The notes beneath the pieces were generated by a model that was not told the origin of the DNA, did no database searches, and was given only the letters and a program-made list of their open reading frames with translations. DNA of 64,000 nucleotides from Cryobacterium shii (GTDB taxonomy: Bacteria; Actinomycetota; Actinomycetes; Actinomycetales; Microbacteriaceae), in the NCBI RefSeq assembly GCF_004402595.1, contig NZ_SOFY01000077.1:1-64000 (forward strand), given 5' to 3'. Numbering within the stretch: the stretch's first letter is position 1; each line of letters starts with the position of its first letter. This document shows positions 23,841 to 33,578 of this stretch, piece after piece. Both the position numbers and the translations under genes were made by a program.

Positions 23841-25484
23841 CTAGTGCTCGACGGCTTCCTCGGCGCCGAACCCGGTCAGGGACCGGACCGACATCTCGGC
23901 GGCCAGCAGCGGGTCTTCCCTGGTCGTCGAGGTGACCGACCCGAGCCAGCCGAGGAAGAACCCGAGCGGGATGGAGACGATGCCCGGGTTGCTCAGCGGG
24001 AACCAGGCGAAGTTGACGTCGGCGCCGAACATGGACGTTTCGGTGCCCGAGAAGACCGGCGAGAACACGATCAGCACCATGGTGGCGGCGAGGCCGCCGT
24101 ACATGCTCCAGACCGCACCACGGGTGGTGAAACCGCGCCAGAACAGCGAGTACAGGATGGTCGGCAGGTTAGCGCTCGCCGCGACGGCGAACGCCAGGGC
24201 CACCAGGAAGGCGATGTTCTGCCCCTGCACGCCGATTCCGCCGGCGATGGAGAGGATGCCGATCACCACGACGGTGCGGCGGGCCACCTTGACCTCGCTG
24301 TCGGGGTCGCCCTTGCCCTTCTTGATCACGCTCATGTAGATGTCGTGCGCGAAGGAGGTCGCCGCGGTGATCGTGATGCCGGCGACGACCGCGAGGATCG
24401 TCGCGAAGGCGATCGCCGAGATGAAGCCGAGCAGCAGCGGTCCGCCGAGTGCGAGCGAGAGCAGCGGTGCGGCCGAGTTCACGCCGCCGGGAGCGGCCAG
24501 GATGGTGTCGGCTCCGACGAGCGCGACGGCACCGAAGCCGAGCACCAGCGTGAACAGGTAGAACGCGCCGATCAGCCAGATGGCCCAGACGACCGAGCGA
24601 CGGGCTTCCTTGGCCGAGGGAACCGTGTAGAAGCGCATCAGCACGTGCGGCAGGCCGGCGGTGCCGAGCACGAGGGCGACGGCGAGCGAGACGAAGTCCA
24701 GCGGGTTGGTGCCGTACTTCAGTCCGGGCACCAGGATGGCGTCGGCGGGGGTGCTCCCGGACGCGGCGACGGCCGTCTCGAGCAGCGCGGAGAAGTTGAA
24801 GCCGTTCAGGGCGAGCACCCAGACGGTCATCGCGAAGGCCCCGATGATCAGCAGGAACGCCTTGATGATCTGCACCCAGGTGGTGCCCTTCATGCCGCCG
24901 ATGAGCACGTACATGATCATCAGGCCACCGACGACAGTGACCACGATCGACTGGCCGACCTTGTCGTTGATGCCGAGGAGCAGCGACACGAGGCCGCCGG
25001 CGCCGGCCATCTGGGCGAGGAGGTAGAAGAAGCAGACCGCGAGGGTGGTGGTGGCCGCGGCCACGCGCACGGGGCCCTGCTTCAGCCGGAAGGAGAGCAC
25101 ATCGGCCATGGTGTACTTGCCGGTGTTGCGCATCAGCTCGGCGACGAGCAGCAGGGCGACGAGCCAGGCGACGAGGAAGCCGATCGAGTACAGGAAGCCG
25201 TCATAGCCGCTGACGGCGATCGCCCCGACGATGCCGAGGAACGAGGCCGCGGAGAGGTAGTCGCCGGCGATGGCGAAACCGTTCTGCGGCCCGGTGAACG
25301 AGCGGCCACCGGTGTAGTAGTCGGCCGCGGTCTTGTTATTGCGGCCGGCCCGGATCACCACGATCAGGGTCACCGCCACGAACGCGAGGAAGATCGAGAT
25401 GTTCAGCACCGGGTTGTTCTCAACCGGTTTGACTGCCTGGGCCAGCTGGCCCGGCAGGGACTGCAGAATGCCGGGTGCGATCAT
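23841..25484 (-). CDS. actP: Cation/acetate (monocarboxylate) symporter, SSS family
   Basis: A 547-residue sodium:solute symporter with about 13 hydrophobic segments. It matches the ActP/MctC type that takes up acetate, propionate or pyruvate. Visible are AADYYTGGRSFTGPQNGFAIAGDYLSAASFLG (given here as YYTGGRSFTGPQNG and AGDYLSAASFLG), VLSFRLKQGPVRVAA, GTTWVQIIKAFLL and RRTVVVIGILSIAGG. The start ATG overlaps the stop of the DUF485 gene by four bases. Lying beside prpE and the methylcitrate genes, it most likely imports propionate or acetate for them. The symbol is by homology and MctC would be equally apt. Confidence 0.88.
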   Translation of the reverse strand: MIAPGILQSLPGQLAQAVKPVENNPVLNISIFLAFVAVTLIVVIRAGRNNKTAADYYTGGRSFTGPQNGFAIAGDYLSAASFLGIVGAIAVSGYDGFLYSIGFLVAWLVALLLVAELMRNTGKYTMADVLSFRLKQGPVRVAAATTTLAVCFFYLLAQMAGAGGLVSLLLGINDKVGQSIVVTVVGGLMIMYVLIGGMKGTTWVQIIKAFLLIIGAFAMTVWVLALNGFNFSALLETAVAASGSTPADAILVPGLKYGTNPLDFVSLAVALVLGTAGLPHVLMRFYTVPSAKEARRSVVWAIWLIGAFYLFTLVLGFGAVALVGADTILAAPGGVNSAAPLLSLALGGPLLLGFISAIAFATILAVVAGITITAATSFAHDIYMSVIKKGKGDPDSEVKVARRTVVVIGILSIAGGIGVQGQNIAFLVALAFAVAASANLPTILYSLFWRGFTTRGAVWSMYGGLAATMVLIVFSPVFSGTETSMFGADVNFAWFPLSNPGIVSIPLGFFLGWLGSVTSTTREDPLLAAEMSVRSLTGFGAEEAVEH

Positions 25485-25837
25485 TTCTTGTCCATCCCCT
25501 CAAGCTCGGCACGCAGCTCGGCCCCGAGGGGGTCGAGACGACGGTTCGAGTACGACACGTACCACATGGTGATTCCGAAGGTGGTGACGAACTGGCCGAG
25601 GCCGAGCACCAGCCCGAGGTTGAACCGCCCGAAGACGGGGATCGCCATCACGCCGGGCAGGTAGGCCGCGACGAGGACGAAGACGAAGTACCAGATGAAG
25701 AAGAACGCGGCGAGCGGCAGGACGAACCTGCGGCGCTGCCTCTTCAGCTCCAGAAAACGCGGCGTCTTCTCATAGGCCACGTAGTCGATGGTGGATGCTG
25801 CTCCGTCCGGACGTGCATCTTTCAGTGATTCCGTCAT
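25481..25837 (-). CDS. DUF485 membrane protein, symporter partner (YjcH-like)
   Basis: A 118-residue protein with two hydrophobic segments (LPLAAFFFIWYFVFVLVAAYLPG and LGLVLGLGQFVTTFGITMWYV regions) and a basic, charged tail, the layout of DUF485/YjcH. Its gene nearly always precedes actP-type symporters and overlaps it here by ATGA, so it is [12 protein letters not shown]. The precise role (stability or gating of the symporter) is not established. The upstream gap to prpE is about 80 bases with no recognisable terminator, so prpE may be co-transcribed. Confidence 0.85.
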   Translation of the reverse strand: MTESLKDARPDGAASTIDYVAYEKTPRFLELKRQRRRFVLPLAAFFFIWYFVFVLVAAYLPGVMAIPVFGRFNLGLVLGLGQFVTTFGITMWYVSYSNRRLDPLGAELRAELEGMDKK

Positions 25838-25916
25838 GCGGGCTCCTTTGCTCCGGGTGAGGGGATGTGATTGCTGTGAGTGGTGCGGTGGTGAACTGTG
25901 GGTGATTTGTGGGGGC

Positions 25917-27851
25917 TCAACCGTCGTGGTCGGTGCCGTGGACGGCCAGTTTCAGCGCGTCCAGAACCGTCGGATCTTCGATCGTGGGCGGAACCGTGTA
26001 CGGCTCCCCGTCCACGATCTGACGGATGGTCTTGCGCAGGATCTTGCCGGACCTGGTCTTGGGCAGCCGTTCCACGATGGTCACGTCGCGGAACGCGGCC
26101 ACCGGCCCGACATGATCCCTGACCAGCCCGATCAGTTCCCGGACGAGGGTGTCATGGTCGATGGACGCGCCGGCCTTGAGGGTGACGAAACCGGCCGCGC
26201 GCTGCCCCTTGAGCGGGTCGTGCACACCCAGGACCGCGCACTCCGCGACGGCGGGGTGCAGGGTCAGCACCTCCTCCAGCGAGCCGGTGGACAGGCGGTG
26301 CCCGGCCACGTTGATCACGTCGTCGGTGCGGCCCATCACGTAGAGGTAGCCGTCCTGATCGAAGTGGCCGGAGTCCCCGGTCGCGTAGAAACCCGGGAAG
26401 GCCGACAGGTAGGAGCTGGCGAAGCGGTCCTCGCTTCCCCAGACCCCGAGCAGTGTGCCGGGCGGCAACGGCAGACGGATGGCGATGTTGCCTTCCTTGC
26501 CGGGACGCGTGACGGGCTTGCCCCTGGAGTCGAGGATGACGACGTCGTAGCCGGGCACCGGGAAGGTGGCCGAGCCCGGTTTGGTGGGGATATCGGCGAT
26601 GCCGCGCGGGTTGGCGCAGATGGCCCAGCCGGTCTCGGTCTGCCACCAGTGGTCGACGACCGGGCAGTGCAGCCCGTCGTTGGCCCAGTGGTAGGTTTCG
26701 GGGTCGAGGCGCTCGCCGGCCAGGAACAGCCCGTGCAGGCTGGACACGTCGTGCTTCGCCAGCTCCAGCAGGTCAGGGTCCACCCGGCGGATTGCGCGGA
26801 TGGCCGTGGGCGCCGTGAACAGCACCGAGACCGCGTAGTTCTCCACGACCCGCCAGAACGCGCCGGCATCCGGCGTGCCCACCGGTTTGCCCTCGAAGAT
26901 GACCGTGGTGGCGCCGACCAGGAGCGGGGCATAGACGATGTAGGAGTGGCCGACCACCCAGCCGACGTCGGAGGCGGCCCAGAACACGTCGCCCGGCTTC
27001 ACGTTGTAGATGTTCGCCATCGACCAGGCCAGCGCCACGGCGTGGCCGCCGTTGTCGCGGATGATCCCCTTGGGGTTGCCCGTGGTGCCGGAGGTGTACA
27101 GGACGTAGAGCGGGTCCTCGGAGCGCAGGCTGACCGCCGCCACGGGGGTGGCCTCGGTTTCCTCGTGCGCCCAGTCCAGCCAGGCCACGTCGCTCCTGCC
27201 GGAGTAGTCGGCCGCGCAGCCGGGGATCATCTCCCGGTCGCGCACGATCACGGTTCGCACGGAGCCCTTGCTGCGGGCGAGCGCCCGCTCGACCAGCGGC
27301 AGGTATTCGACCGCGCGACCCGGTTCCAGGCCGCCCGAGGCGGTCACGATCACGGTGGGGCGCGCGTCGTCGATCCGCACGGCGAGCTCGCTGGCGGCGA
27401 AGCCGCCGAAGACGACGGAGTGGATGGCGCCGATGCGGGCGCAGGCCAGCATGGCCACGATCGCCTCCGGGATCATGGGCAGGTAGATGATGACCCGGTC
27501 GCCCTGGTCCACGCCGTTGGCGCGCAGCACGCCGGCGAAACGCTCGACCCGGCCGAGCAGCTCCCGGTAGCTGAGGCGCACCCGGGTGCCGGACATCGCC
27601 GAGTCGTAGATGACGGCGGTCTGGTCGCCGCGGCCGGCGAGGACGTGGCGGTCGAGGGCGTTGTAGCTGGTGTTCAGCTCTCCGTCGGGAAACCAGCGCC
27701 AGGTTCCGGGGGAGCGCTCCTCGAGGGCGACGCGCGGCGGGGCCGTCCAGTCGATGGCCTGCGCGGCCTCCAGCCAGAAGTCCGAGCGCGTGTCCGCGTC
27801 GATGCTGCGCTGCCACAGGTCGTGATAGCCGACCGCTGGTTCCCCTGACAT
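25917..27851 (-). CDS. prpE: Propionyl-CoA synthetase
   Basis: A 644-residue acyl-CoA synthetase of the AMP-forming class. It starts MSGEPAVGYHDLWQRSI, and NTSYNALDRHV with YRELLGRVERFAGVL fit PrpE rather than Acs. The adenylate motif is YVLYTSGTTGNPKG, followed by WAASDVGWVVGHSYI and WWQTETGWAI. The acetylatable lysine motif LPKTRSGKILRK is near the C-terminus. It makes propionyl-CoA from propionate, ATP and CoA. The ATG at 27851 follows GGGGAGG. It diverges from the GntR gene across a 79-base gap with a palindromic operator candidate, so it is very likely controlled by that regulator together with prpDBC. Confidence 0.9.
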   Translation of the reverse strand: MSGEPAVGYHDLWQRSIDADTRSDFWLEAAQAIDWTAPPRVALEERSPGTWRWFPDGELNTSYNALDRHVLAGRGDQTAVIYDSAMSGTRVRLSYRELLGRVERFAGVLRANGVDQGDRVIIYLPMIPEAIVAMLACARIGAIHSVVFGGFAASELAVRIDDARPTVIVTASGGLEPGRAVEYLPLVERALARSKGSVRTVIVRDREMIPGCAADYSGRSDVAWLDWAHEETEATPVAAVSLRSEDPLYVLYTSGTTGNPKGIIRDNGGHAVALAWSMANIYNVKPGDVFWAASDVGWVVGHSYIVYAPLLVGATTVIFEGKPVGTPDAGAFWRVVENYAVSVLFTAPTAIRAIRRVDPDLLELAKHDVSSLHGLFLAGERLDPETYHWANDGLHCPVVDHWWQTETGWAICANPRGIADIPTKPGSATFPVPGYDVVILDSRGKPVTRPGKEGNIAIRLPLPPGTLLGVWGSEDRFASSYLSAFPGFYATGDSGHFDQDGYLYVMGRTDDVINVAGHRLSTGSLEEVLTLHPAVAECAVLGVHDPLKGQRAAGFVTLKAGASIDHDTLVRELIGLVRDHVGPVAAFRDVTIVERLPKTRSGKILRKTIRQIVDGEPYTVPPTIEDPTVLDALKLAVHGTDHDG

Positions 27852-27874
27852 CCTGAACCTCCCCGTTGAAGTTC

Positions 27875-27888
27875 CTATGTATACATAG
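27875..27888. promoter_or_regulatory. Palindromic operator between prpE and gntR
   Basis: CTATGTATACATAG is a perfect 14-bp palindrome in the 79-base divergent gap. Its core TGTATACA fits operators of FCD-type GntR regulators (often around a TGTATACA or TNGTNNNACNA core). It sits 24 bases upstream of the prpE start and 42 upstream of the regulator start, placed to govern both. Confidence 0.75.
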
Positions 27889-27930
27889 AATCGGTGAAGT
27901 CTTGCACAGTGTGGGCGCAAAGGGAATAAC

Positions 27931-28638
27931 ATGTCAGTTGTGTATACAGAAACCCCAACGGCGGGGGTTGCGCCGCCGGTCCGCGCGAGTGAACGCGCCT
28001 ACCGTCAGCTGCGCGGGGAGATCCTCGACGGACTGCTGGCGCCCGGTGCCGGACTCCTCGAGGTCGAGCAGTCGGCCCGGATCGGGGTGTCACGAACCCC
28101 CCTGCGCGCGGCGATCGCCCGCCTGATCTCCGACGGTCTGGTGGCCGGGCGCCCCGGCCGCGGCTTCATGGTGACCGAGATGTCGGTGGACAGCATCCGC
28201 GAGCTCTACGAGGTGCGGCGGGCGCTGGAGGAACATGCCGCGCGCATCGCCGCCGAGCGCCGGGACCCGGCCGTCTTCGAGGCGCTGCGGGCGCAGTTCG
28301 TGCAGGCCCCCGGCCTGCTCGAGCGGGGGCCGGCGGGCCTGAGCCGCTACTACGAGCTGATCACCGAGTTCGACGACGCGCTCGATGCGGCCGTGATGAA
28401 CCCGTTCCTGGTCGGGGCGCTCGCCGGGGTGCGCACCCACCTCGCCCGCATCCGTCGGCTGGGCCGGGACAATCCCGGCCGGCTGCGGGCCGCAGCGGCC
28501 GAGCACCTGCTCATCATCGAGGCCATCCTGGCCGGCGACTCGTCGCTGGCCGCCCATGCCACCCACGTTCACCTCCACCAAAGCCTCACGAACGTCCTCG
28601 CGGCGATCCAGGGGCACGCGGCCGATCCGGCCGGCTAA
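27931..28638 (+). CDS. GntR-family (FCD) regulator of the propionate locus
   Basis: A 235-residue regulator. The winged helix-turn-helix (about 22-85) shows RAYRQLRGEILDGLLAPG, VSRTPLRAAIARLISDGLV and GRPGRGFMVTEM. The FCD ligand domain (about 90-225) shows IRELYEVRRALEEHAARIAAE and several metal-ligand-type histidines near the end (HLLIIEAI, HATHVHLHQSL). FCD regulators usually sense small organic acids; here 2-methylcitrate or propionyl-CoA derivatives are plausible but unproven. It begins the prpD-prpB-prpC strand and is 15 bases from prpD. A second TGTATACA lies inside its own first codons, suggesting autoregulation. Confidence 0.87.
   Translation: MSVVYTETPTAGVAPPVRASERAYRQLRGEILDGLLAPGAGLLEVEQSARIGVSRTPLRAAIARLISDGLVAGRPGRGFMVTEMSVDSIRELYEVRRALEEHAARIAAERRDPAVFEALRAQFVQAPGLLERGPAGLSRYYELITEFDDALDAAVMNPFLVGALAGVRTHLARIRRLGRDNPGRLRAAAAEHLLIIEAILAGDSSLAAHATHVHLHQSLTNVLAAIQGHAADPAG
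27941..27948. promoter_or_regulatory. Second TGTATACA site inside the regulator 5' end
   Basis: TGTATACA recurs at 27941-27948 within codons 4-6 of the GntR gene, exactly 63 bp (six helical turns) from the core of the upstream palindrome at 27878-27885. The spacing puts both on the same DNA face and suits looping or cooperative binding. Confidence 0.55.
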
Positions 28639-28653
28639 TCGAAAGGATCCATC

Positions 28654-30189
28654 GTGCAGCTTCACCACGTTCGTGTTCACCGCAGTGACGAGAATCTCGC
28701 CCGGACGGACCAGCTCGCCTGGAAGATCGCCGAAGTCGCCGCCGACCCGGTCGCGGTCACGGACGAGGTGACCGAGATGATCATCAACCGCGTCATAGAC
28801 AACGCCGCGGTCGCCGCGGCGTCGCTCACCCGTCGCCCGGTGGTCGCCGCCCGCTCGCAGGCGCTGGCGCATCCGCGGTCCTTCAACGGCGTCGGCGCGA
28901 CCGTGTTCGGGGAGCAGCGCTCCCGCCGGGTGTCGCCGGAGTGGGCCGCCTGGGCCAACGGCGTGGCCGTGCGCGAGCTCGACTACCACGACACCTTCCT
29001 CGCCGCCGAGTACTCCCACCCCGGCGACAACATCCCGCCCGTCGTGGCCGTGGCCCAGCACCTGGCCAACGCCCGCGGCCTGAGCGGGAGCGACCTGGTG
29101 CGCGGCATCGCCACCGGGTACGAGATCCAGATCGACCTGGTCAAGGGGATCAGCCTGCACGCGCACAAGATCGACCACGTCGCCCACCTCGGCCCGTCGG
29201 CCGCGGCCGGAATCGGCACCCTCCTCGGCCTCGACGTCGAGACCATCTTCCAGGCCGTCGGCCAGGCGCTGCACACCACGACGGCCACCCGGCAGTCGCG
29301 GAAGGGCGAGATCTCGAGCTGGAAGGCGCACGCCCCGGCCTTCGCCGGAAAGATGGCGGTCGAATCCGTCGACCGCGCGATGCGCGGCGAAACCAGCCCC
29401 ACCCCGATCTACGAGGGCGAGGACGGCGTGATCGCCTGGCTGCTCGACGGTCCGGACGCCGCCTACGAGGTGTCGCTGCCGGAGGCGAACGAAGCCAAGC
29501 GCGCCATCCTGGACAGCTACACCAAGGAGCACTCGGCCGAGTACCAGGCGCAGGCCTGGATCGACCTGGCCCGGAAGCTGCACCGCGAGCACCCCGAACT
29601 GGTCGACCCGGCGAACATCGCCTCCGTGGTCATCCACACCAGTCACCACACCCACTACGTGATCGGCTCGGGCGCGAACGACCCGCAGAAGTACGACCCG
29701 ACCGCCAGCCGCGAAACCCTCGACCACTCCATCCCGTACATCTTCACCGTCGCACTCCAGGACGGCAGCTGGCACCACGTGGACTCCTACCGGCCCGAAC
29801 GCGCCAATCGTGCCGACACGGTGGCCTTGTGGAACAAGGTGACCACGACGGAAGACCCGGAGTGGACCCGCCGGTACCACTCCCTCGACCCGGCCGAGAA
29901 GGCATTCGGCGGCCGCGTGGAGATCGAGCTCACCGACGGCACCCACGTGATCGACGAGATCGCCGTCGCCGATGCCCACCCGCTCGGCGCCAAGCCGTTC
30001 GGCCGCGCCGAGTACATCAACAAGTTCCGTACCCTCGCGGCGGAGGTGCTGGAGGAGGGCGAGATCGTGCGCTTCCTCAGCGCCGCCGAGCGCCTGCCGA
30101 AACTCGGCGCCGGCGAACTCGGCCAGCTCACCATCGTGGCCCGCAACGGCCTGCTCGCCTCCCTCCCCACCCCGAACGGAATCTTCTGA
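28654..30189 (+). CDS. prpD: 2-methylcitrate dehydratase
   Basis: A 511-residue MmgE/PrpD-family enzyme that dehydrates 2-methylcitrate to 2-methyl-cis-aconitate in the methylcitrate cycle. Typical blocks are [25 protein letters not shown] (given as [19 protein letters not shown]), [33 protein letters not shown] and [21 protein letters not shown]. The GTG start follows GAAAGGA. Its stop TGA shares a base with the prpB ATG (TGATG), so the genes are [15 protein letters not shown] coupled. The length is that of the usual 500-residue family. Confidence 0.92.
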   Translation: MQLHHVRVHRSDENLARTDQLAWKIAEVAADPVAVTDEVTEMIINRVIDNAAVAAASLTRRPVVAARSQALAHPRSFNGVGATVFGEQRSRRVSPEWAAWANGVAVRELDYHDTFLAAEYSHPGDNIPPVVAVAQHLANARGLSGSDLVRGIATGYEIQIDLVKGISLHAHKIDHVAHLGPSAAAGIGTLLGLDVETIFQAVGQALHTTTATRQSRKGEISSWKAHAPAFAGKMAVESVDRAMRGETSPTPIYEGEDGVIAWLLDGPDAAYEVSLPEANEAKRAILDSYTKEHSAEYQAQAWIDLARKLHREHPELVDPANIASVVIHTSHHTHYVIGSGANDPQKYDPTASRETLDHSIPYIFTVALQDGSWHHVDSYRPERANRADTVALWNKVTTTEDPEWTRRYHSLDPAEKAFGGRVEIELTDGTHVIDEIAVADAHPLGAKPFGRAEYINKFRTLAAEVLEEGEIVRFLSAAERLPKLGAGELGQLTIVARNGLLASLPTPNGIF

Positions 30190-31100
30190 TGTTGTACTCG
30201 ACGCTCACCCCGGCCGACAAACGCGCCGGGTTCCGCGCGGCACTGGCCACCGGCCGGCTGCTGCGCTTCCCGGGAGCCTTCAACCCGCTGTCCGCCCGGC
30301 TGATCGCGGCCAAGGGATTCGAGGGCGTCTACATCTCCGGCGCCGTGCTCTCGGCCGACCTCGGCCTGCCGGACATCGGCCTGACCACCCTGACCGAGGT
30401 GGCCGGACGCAGCCAGCAGATCGCCCGGATGACCGACCTGCCGACGATCGTCGACGCCGACACGGGCTTCGGCGAGCCGATGAACGTAGCCCGCACGATC
30501 CAGACCCTCGAGGATGCCGGCCTGGCCGGCATGCACATCGAGGACCAGGTCAACCCGAAACGGTGCGGGCACCTCGACGGCAAGCAGGTCGTGGACGATG
30601 ACACGGCGGCCAAGCGCATCCGAGCGGCCGTCGACGCACGGCGCGACCCGAACTTCCTGATCATGGCGCGCACCGACATCCGTGCCGTCGATGGATTGGC
30701 CGCGGCGGTCGACCGGGCGAAGAAACTCGTCGACGCCGGTGCGGACGCGATCTTCCCCGAGGCGATGGCGTCGCTGACCGAGTTCGCGGCCATCCGTGCC
30801 GCCGTGGACGTGCCGGTGCTGGCGAACATGACCGAGTTCGGCAAGGGCGAGCTGTACACGACCGCGCAGCTGGCGGACGTGGGCATGAACATCGTGATCT
30901 TCCCGGTCTCGCTGCTCAGACTCGCCATGGGCGCCGCCGAGCGCGGACTCGACACCATCGAGGCGGAGGGCTCGCTGACCACCCTCCTGCCGGAGATGCA
31001 GCACCGCGCCAAGCTGTACGAGCTGCTCGACTACGAGTCCTACAGCCACTTCGATTCCGGCGTCTTCAACTTCACCCTCAACCCGAACGTCGCCTCGTAG
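30189..31100 (+). CDS. prpB: 2-methylisocitrate lyase
   Basis: A 303-residue enzyme of the isocitrate lyase/PEP mutase superfamily. It cleaves 2-methylisocitrate to pyruvate and succinate. It begins [19 protein letters not shown]. The metal and substrate loop is TIVDADTGFGEP, the catalytic signature is KRCGHLDGKQVV, and IMARTDIRAV is the following strand. ANMTEFGKGELYTTAQL is characteristic of PrpB. The coding region begins at the last base of the prpD stop. It is followed after 34 bases by prpC with its own AAAGGAG site. Confidence 0.93.
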   Translation: MLYSTLTPADKRAGFRAALATGRLLRFPGAFNPLSARLIAAKGFEGVYISGAVLSADLGLPDIGLTTLTEVAGRSQQIARMTDLPTIVDADTGFGEPMNVARTIQTLEDAGLAGMHIEDQVNPKRCGHLDGKQVVDDDTAAKRIRAAVDARRDPNFLIMARTDIRAVDGLAAAVDRAKKLVDAGADAIFPEAMASLTEFAAIRAAVDVPVLANMTEFGKGELYTTAQLADVGMNIVIFPVSLLRLAMGAAERGLDTIEAEGSLTTLLPEMQHRAKLYELLDYESYSHFDSGVFNFTLNPNVAS

Positions 31101-31134
31101 CGACATTGCATTTTTCTCTACGCAAAGGAGCGAC

Positions 31135-32265
31135 ATGAGTCAGAACGAACCGACGGTCTTCAAGGGCCTGGCCGGCGTCGTGGTGGACCGGACCGCAGTG
31201 TCCAAGGTCAACCCCGAATCGAATTCCCTGCTGTACCGCGGCTACCCGGTGCAGGAACTGGCGGCGCAGAAGAGCTTCGAGGAAGTGACGTACCTGCTCT
31301 GGCACGGTGAGCTGCCGACCGAGGCGCAGCTGGCCGAGTTCGAGGAGCTGGAACGGGGCTTGCGCCACCTGGCCCCCGCGGTGAAGCGCGTCATCGACGA
31401 ACTGCCGATGACCGCCCACCCCATGGACGTGGTGCGCACCGCCGTCAGCCTGATCGGCGCCAACGACCCGGATGCGGCCGACCCGTCACCGGAGGCCAAC
31501 CGGGCGAAGGGGCTGCGCCTCTGGGCGCAGATGCCCGCGATCGTGGCCTACGACCAGCGCCGCCGCCACGGCCTGGACCTGGTCGAACCCCGGGACGACC
31601 TGGGCTACTCGGCCAACTTCCTGTTCATGACCTTCGGCGAGGTGGCGGAACTCGTGGTCGTGAACGCGTTCGACGTGTCGATGATCATGTACGCCGAGCA
31701 CTCCTTCAACGCGTCGACCTTCACCGCCCGGGTGATCACCTCGACCATGTCCGACCTGCACTCGGCGATCACCGGTGCGATCGGCGCGCTCAAGGGGCCG
31801 CTGCACGGCGGCGCCAACGAGGCCGTGATGCACATCTTCGACGAGATCGGTTTCGGCCCGGGAGCCGGGGAACGCGCGGAGACCTGGCTGAATGAGACCC
31901 TCGCCGCCAAGCGCAAGGTGATGGGCTTCGGCCACCGCGTCTACAAGCACGGTGACTCCCGGGTGCCGACCATGCAGACCGCGCTGCTCACGCTGGTCGA
32001 GCACTACCAGCGGCCCGACCTGCTCGAGCTCTACGATTCCCTGGCCGCGGGGATGACGGCGCGCACCGGCATCCAGCCCAACCTGGACTACCCGTCCGGG
32101 CCGGCGTACCACCTGATGGGGTTCGACACGCTCACCTTCACGCCGATCTTCGTCGCGGCGCGCCTGGCCGGCTGGACGGCGCACATCATCGAGCAGACCG
32201 CGGCCAACGCACTGATCCGGCCACTGTCGCTCTACAACGGCCATGAGGAGCGGCACCTGTCGTGA
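31135..32265 (+). CDS. prpC: 2-methylcitrate synthase
   Basis: A 376-residue citrate-synthase family protein of the bacterial short type. It condenses propionyl-CoA with oxaloacetate to 2-methylcitrate. The catalytic histidines are in GPLHGGANEAVM and MGFGHRVYKHGD. The aspartate region lies further on (LDYPSGPAYHLMGF), and the N-terminal VVVDRTAVSKVNPESNSLLYRGYPVQ (given as YRGYPVQELA) is usual for PrpC/GltA2. Context decides PrpC over citrate synthase. It closes the prp operon; a phosphoribosyltransferase gene starts 14 bases later and could be co-transcribed. Confidence 0.92.
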   Translation: MSQNEPTVFKGLAGVVVDRTAVSKVNPESNSLLYRGYPVQELAAQKSFEEVTYLLWHGELPTEAQLAEFEELERGLRHLAPAVKRVIDELPMTAHPMDVVRTAVSLIGANDPDAADPSPEANRAKGLRLWAQMPAIVAYDQRRRHGLDLVEPRDDLGYSANFLFMTFGEVAELVVVNAFDVSMIMYAEHSFNASTFTARVITSTMSDLHSAITGAIGALKGPLHGGANEAVMHIFDEIGFGPGAGERAETWLNETLAAKRKVMGFGHRVYKHGDSRVPTMQTALLTLVEHYQRPDLLELYDSLAAGMTARTGIQPNLDYPSGPAYHLMGFDTLTFTPIFVAARLAGWTAHIIEQTAANALIRPLSLYNGHEERHLS

Positions 32266-32279
32266 CCTAGCATTGGACA

Positions 32280-32855
32280 ATGGCATTCGACGCGGACGAC
32301 GCAGCAGCAGACCTGGCCGACACCCAACGGGAGGTCCTGGACTGGGGCGTGTTCGCTGACGCGTCCCGCCAGCTGGCGACGGACGTGCTTGCCAGTGGTT
32401 TTCAACCGGATGTCGTGATCGCCATCGCCCGCGGCGGGCTGCTGCTCGCCGGGGCGATGTCGTACGCGCTCGGCACCAAGAACTGCGGCAGCATCAACGT
32501 GCAGTTCTACACCGGGGTCGACGAGCGCCTCCCGGTACCCGTTCTCTCCGGCCCCATGCTCGACGCGCCGTCCCTGACCGGCCTCCGGGTGCTTCTGGTC
32601 GACGACGTCTCCGACTCCGGGAACACGCTCGCCATGGTCGTCGCCCTGCTCCGCGAAGCCGCCTGCGAGGTGCGCACGGCGACCCTGTTCACGAAGCCGC
32701 GCACGGTGCTCGTGCCCGACTTCACCTGGTGCGAGACGGACCGCTGGATCGTGTTCCCCTGGTCTTCGCTGCCCGCCGTGACCGTCCCGGTGGACACCAC
32801 CGCGCCTGCCGTCGCCGTCACCGCTGCTGCCGCTGCCGAGAAGGTCGTCGCGTGA
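32280..32855 (+). CDS. Type I phosphoribosyltransferase
   Basis: A 191-residue phosphoribosyltransferase. The PRPP-binding signature VLLVDDVSDSGNTLAMVVAL sits at about residues 101-120, and AIARGGLLLAGAMSYALG forms the PPi loop. WIVFPWSS near the C-terminus is typical of the Gpt-like/xanthine PRT group. The base substrate cannot be fixed from the sequence. A 30-residue Ala/Val tail follows. The stop overlaps the next start (GTGA), so it is coupled to the peptidase E-like gene. Confidence 0.82.
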   Translation: MAFDADDAAADLADTQREVLDWGVFADASRQLATDVLASGFQPDVVIAIARGGLLLAGAMSYALGTKNCGSINVQFYTGVDERLPVPVLSGPMLDAPSLTGLRVLLVDDVSDSGNTLAMVVALLREAACEVRTATLFTKPRTVLVPDFTWCETDRWIVFPWSSLPAVTVPVDTTAPAVAVTAAAAAEKVVA

Positions 32856-33571
32856 GCGTTCACCTGGTCGGCGGGGGCTGGAACCCCGGAGCCTTCGCCG
32901 ACGTCTTCGGCCCGTTCCTGGCCGAGGCCGGCCGCCGGGCGGAGGCCGCGGGCCGGGCCGAGCCACGCATCGCCATCATCGCCGTGCGGGACGGTGACGC
33001 GGCCGAGCACGCCGCGAACCTGGTCGAAGCGGTCGCCGCCGCCGGTGCTTTCGAGCCGAAGGTGACCGCCGTGGCCCACGGCGACACCGCAGCCCTGACG
33101 GCCGTGTCCGAGGTCGACGGCATCGTTGTCGGCGGCGGGCTCACTCCGGCGTACCTTGCGGCCGTCGCACCGATCGCGGGCGAGATCCGCCGCCAGGTGG
33201 CCGCCGGCATCCCCTACCTGGGTTTCTCGGCCGGAGCCATGATCGCCGCTGAGCGCGCCCTGATCGGCGGCTGGCGGATGGGCGGGGTCGAGGTCAGCGC
33301 CGAACACGCCGCGGAGGGCCTGGACGAGATCACGATCGAACCCGGCATCGGCCTGCTCGACGTCACCGTCGAGGTGCACGCCGCCCAGTGGGGCACCTTG
33401 TCCCGGCTGGTCGCCGCCACCGAGGCCGGCCTGATCGACGGCGGCCTGGCCGTCGACGAGAACACCGCGCTGGTCGTCGGCGAGGGCGCGCTCAGCGTCG
33501 TCGGAGCCGGCAGCGTCTGGCGGGTCAGCCAGTCCGACGGCGGCGTGCTCGTCAGCACCTTCGGCGCCTGA
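32852..33571 (+). CDS. Peptidase E-like (family S51) class I amidotransferase-fold protein
   Basis: A 239-residue protein of the peptidase E/cyanophycinase fold. The nucleophile serine elbow is [13 protein letters not shown], the preceding glycine-rich motif is [15 protein letters not shown], and the N-terminus [10 protein letters not shown] is typical. Peptidase E cleaves Asp-Xaa dipeptides; members in Microbacteriaceae are poorly studied, so substrate is left open. GTG 32852 overlaps the phosphoribosyltransferase stop by four bases. It is followed by ung after seven bases, implying one transcript from 32280 to 34265. Confidence 0.78.
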   Translation: MSVHLVGGGWNPGAFADVFGPFLAEAGRRAEAAGRAEPRIAIIAVRDGDAAEHAANLVEAVAAAGAFEPKVTAVAHGDTAALTAVSEVDGIVVGGGLTPAYLAAVAPIAGEIRRQVAAGIPYLGFSAGAMIAAERALIGGWRMGGVEVSAEHAAEGLDEITIEPGIGLLDVTVEVHAAQWGTLSRLVAATEAGLIDGGLAVDENTALVVGEGALSVVGAGSVWRVSQSDGGVLVSTFGA

Positions 33572-33578
33572 CGCCGGG

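Noticed and set aside
30328-31136. Antisense frame opposite prpB as a second gene
   Set aside because: It mirrors prpB codon composition and shows no family motif.
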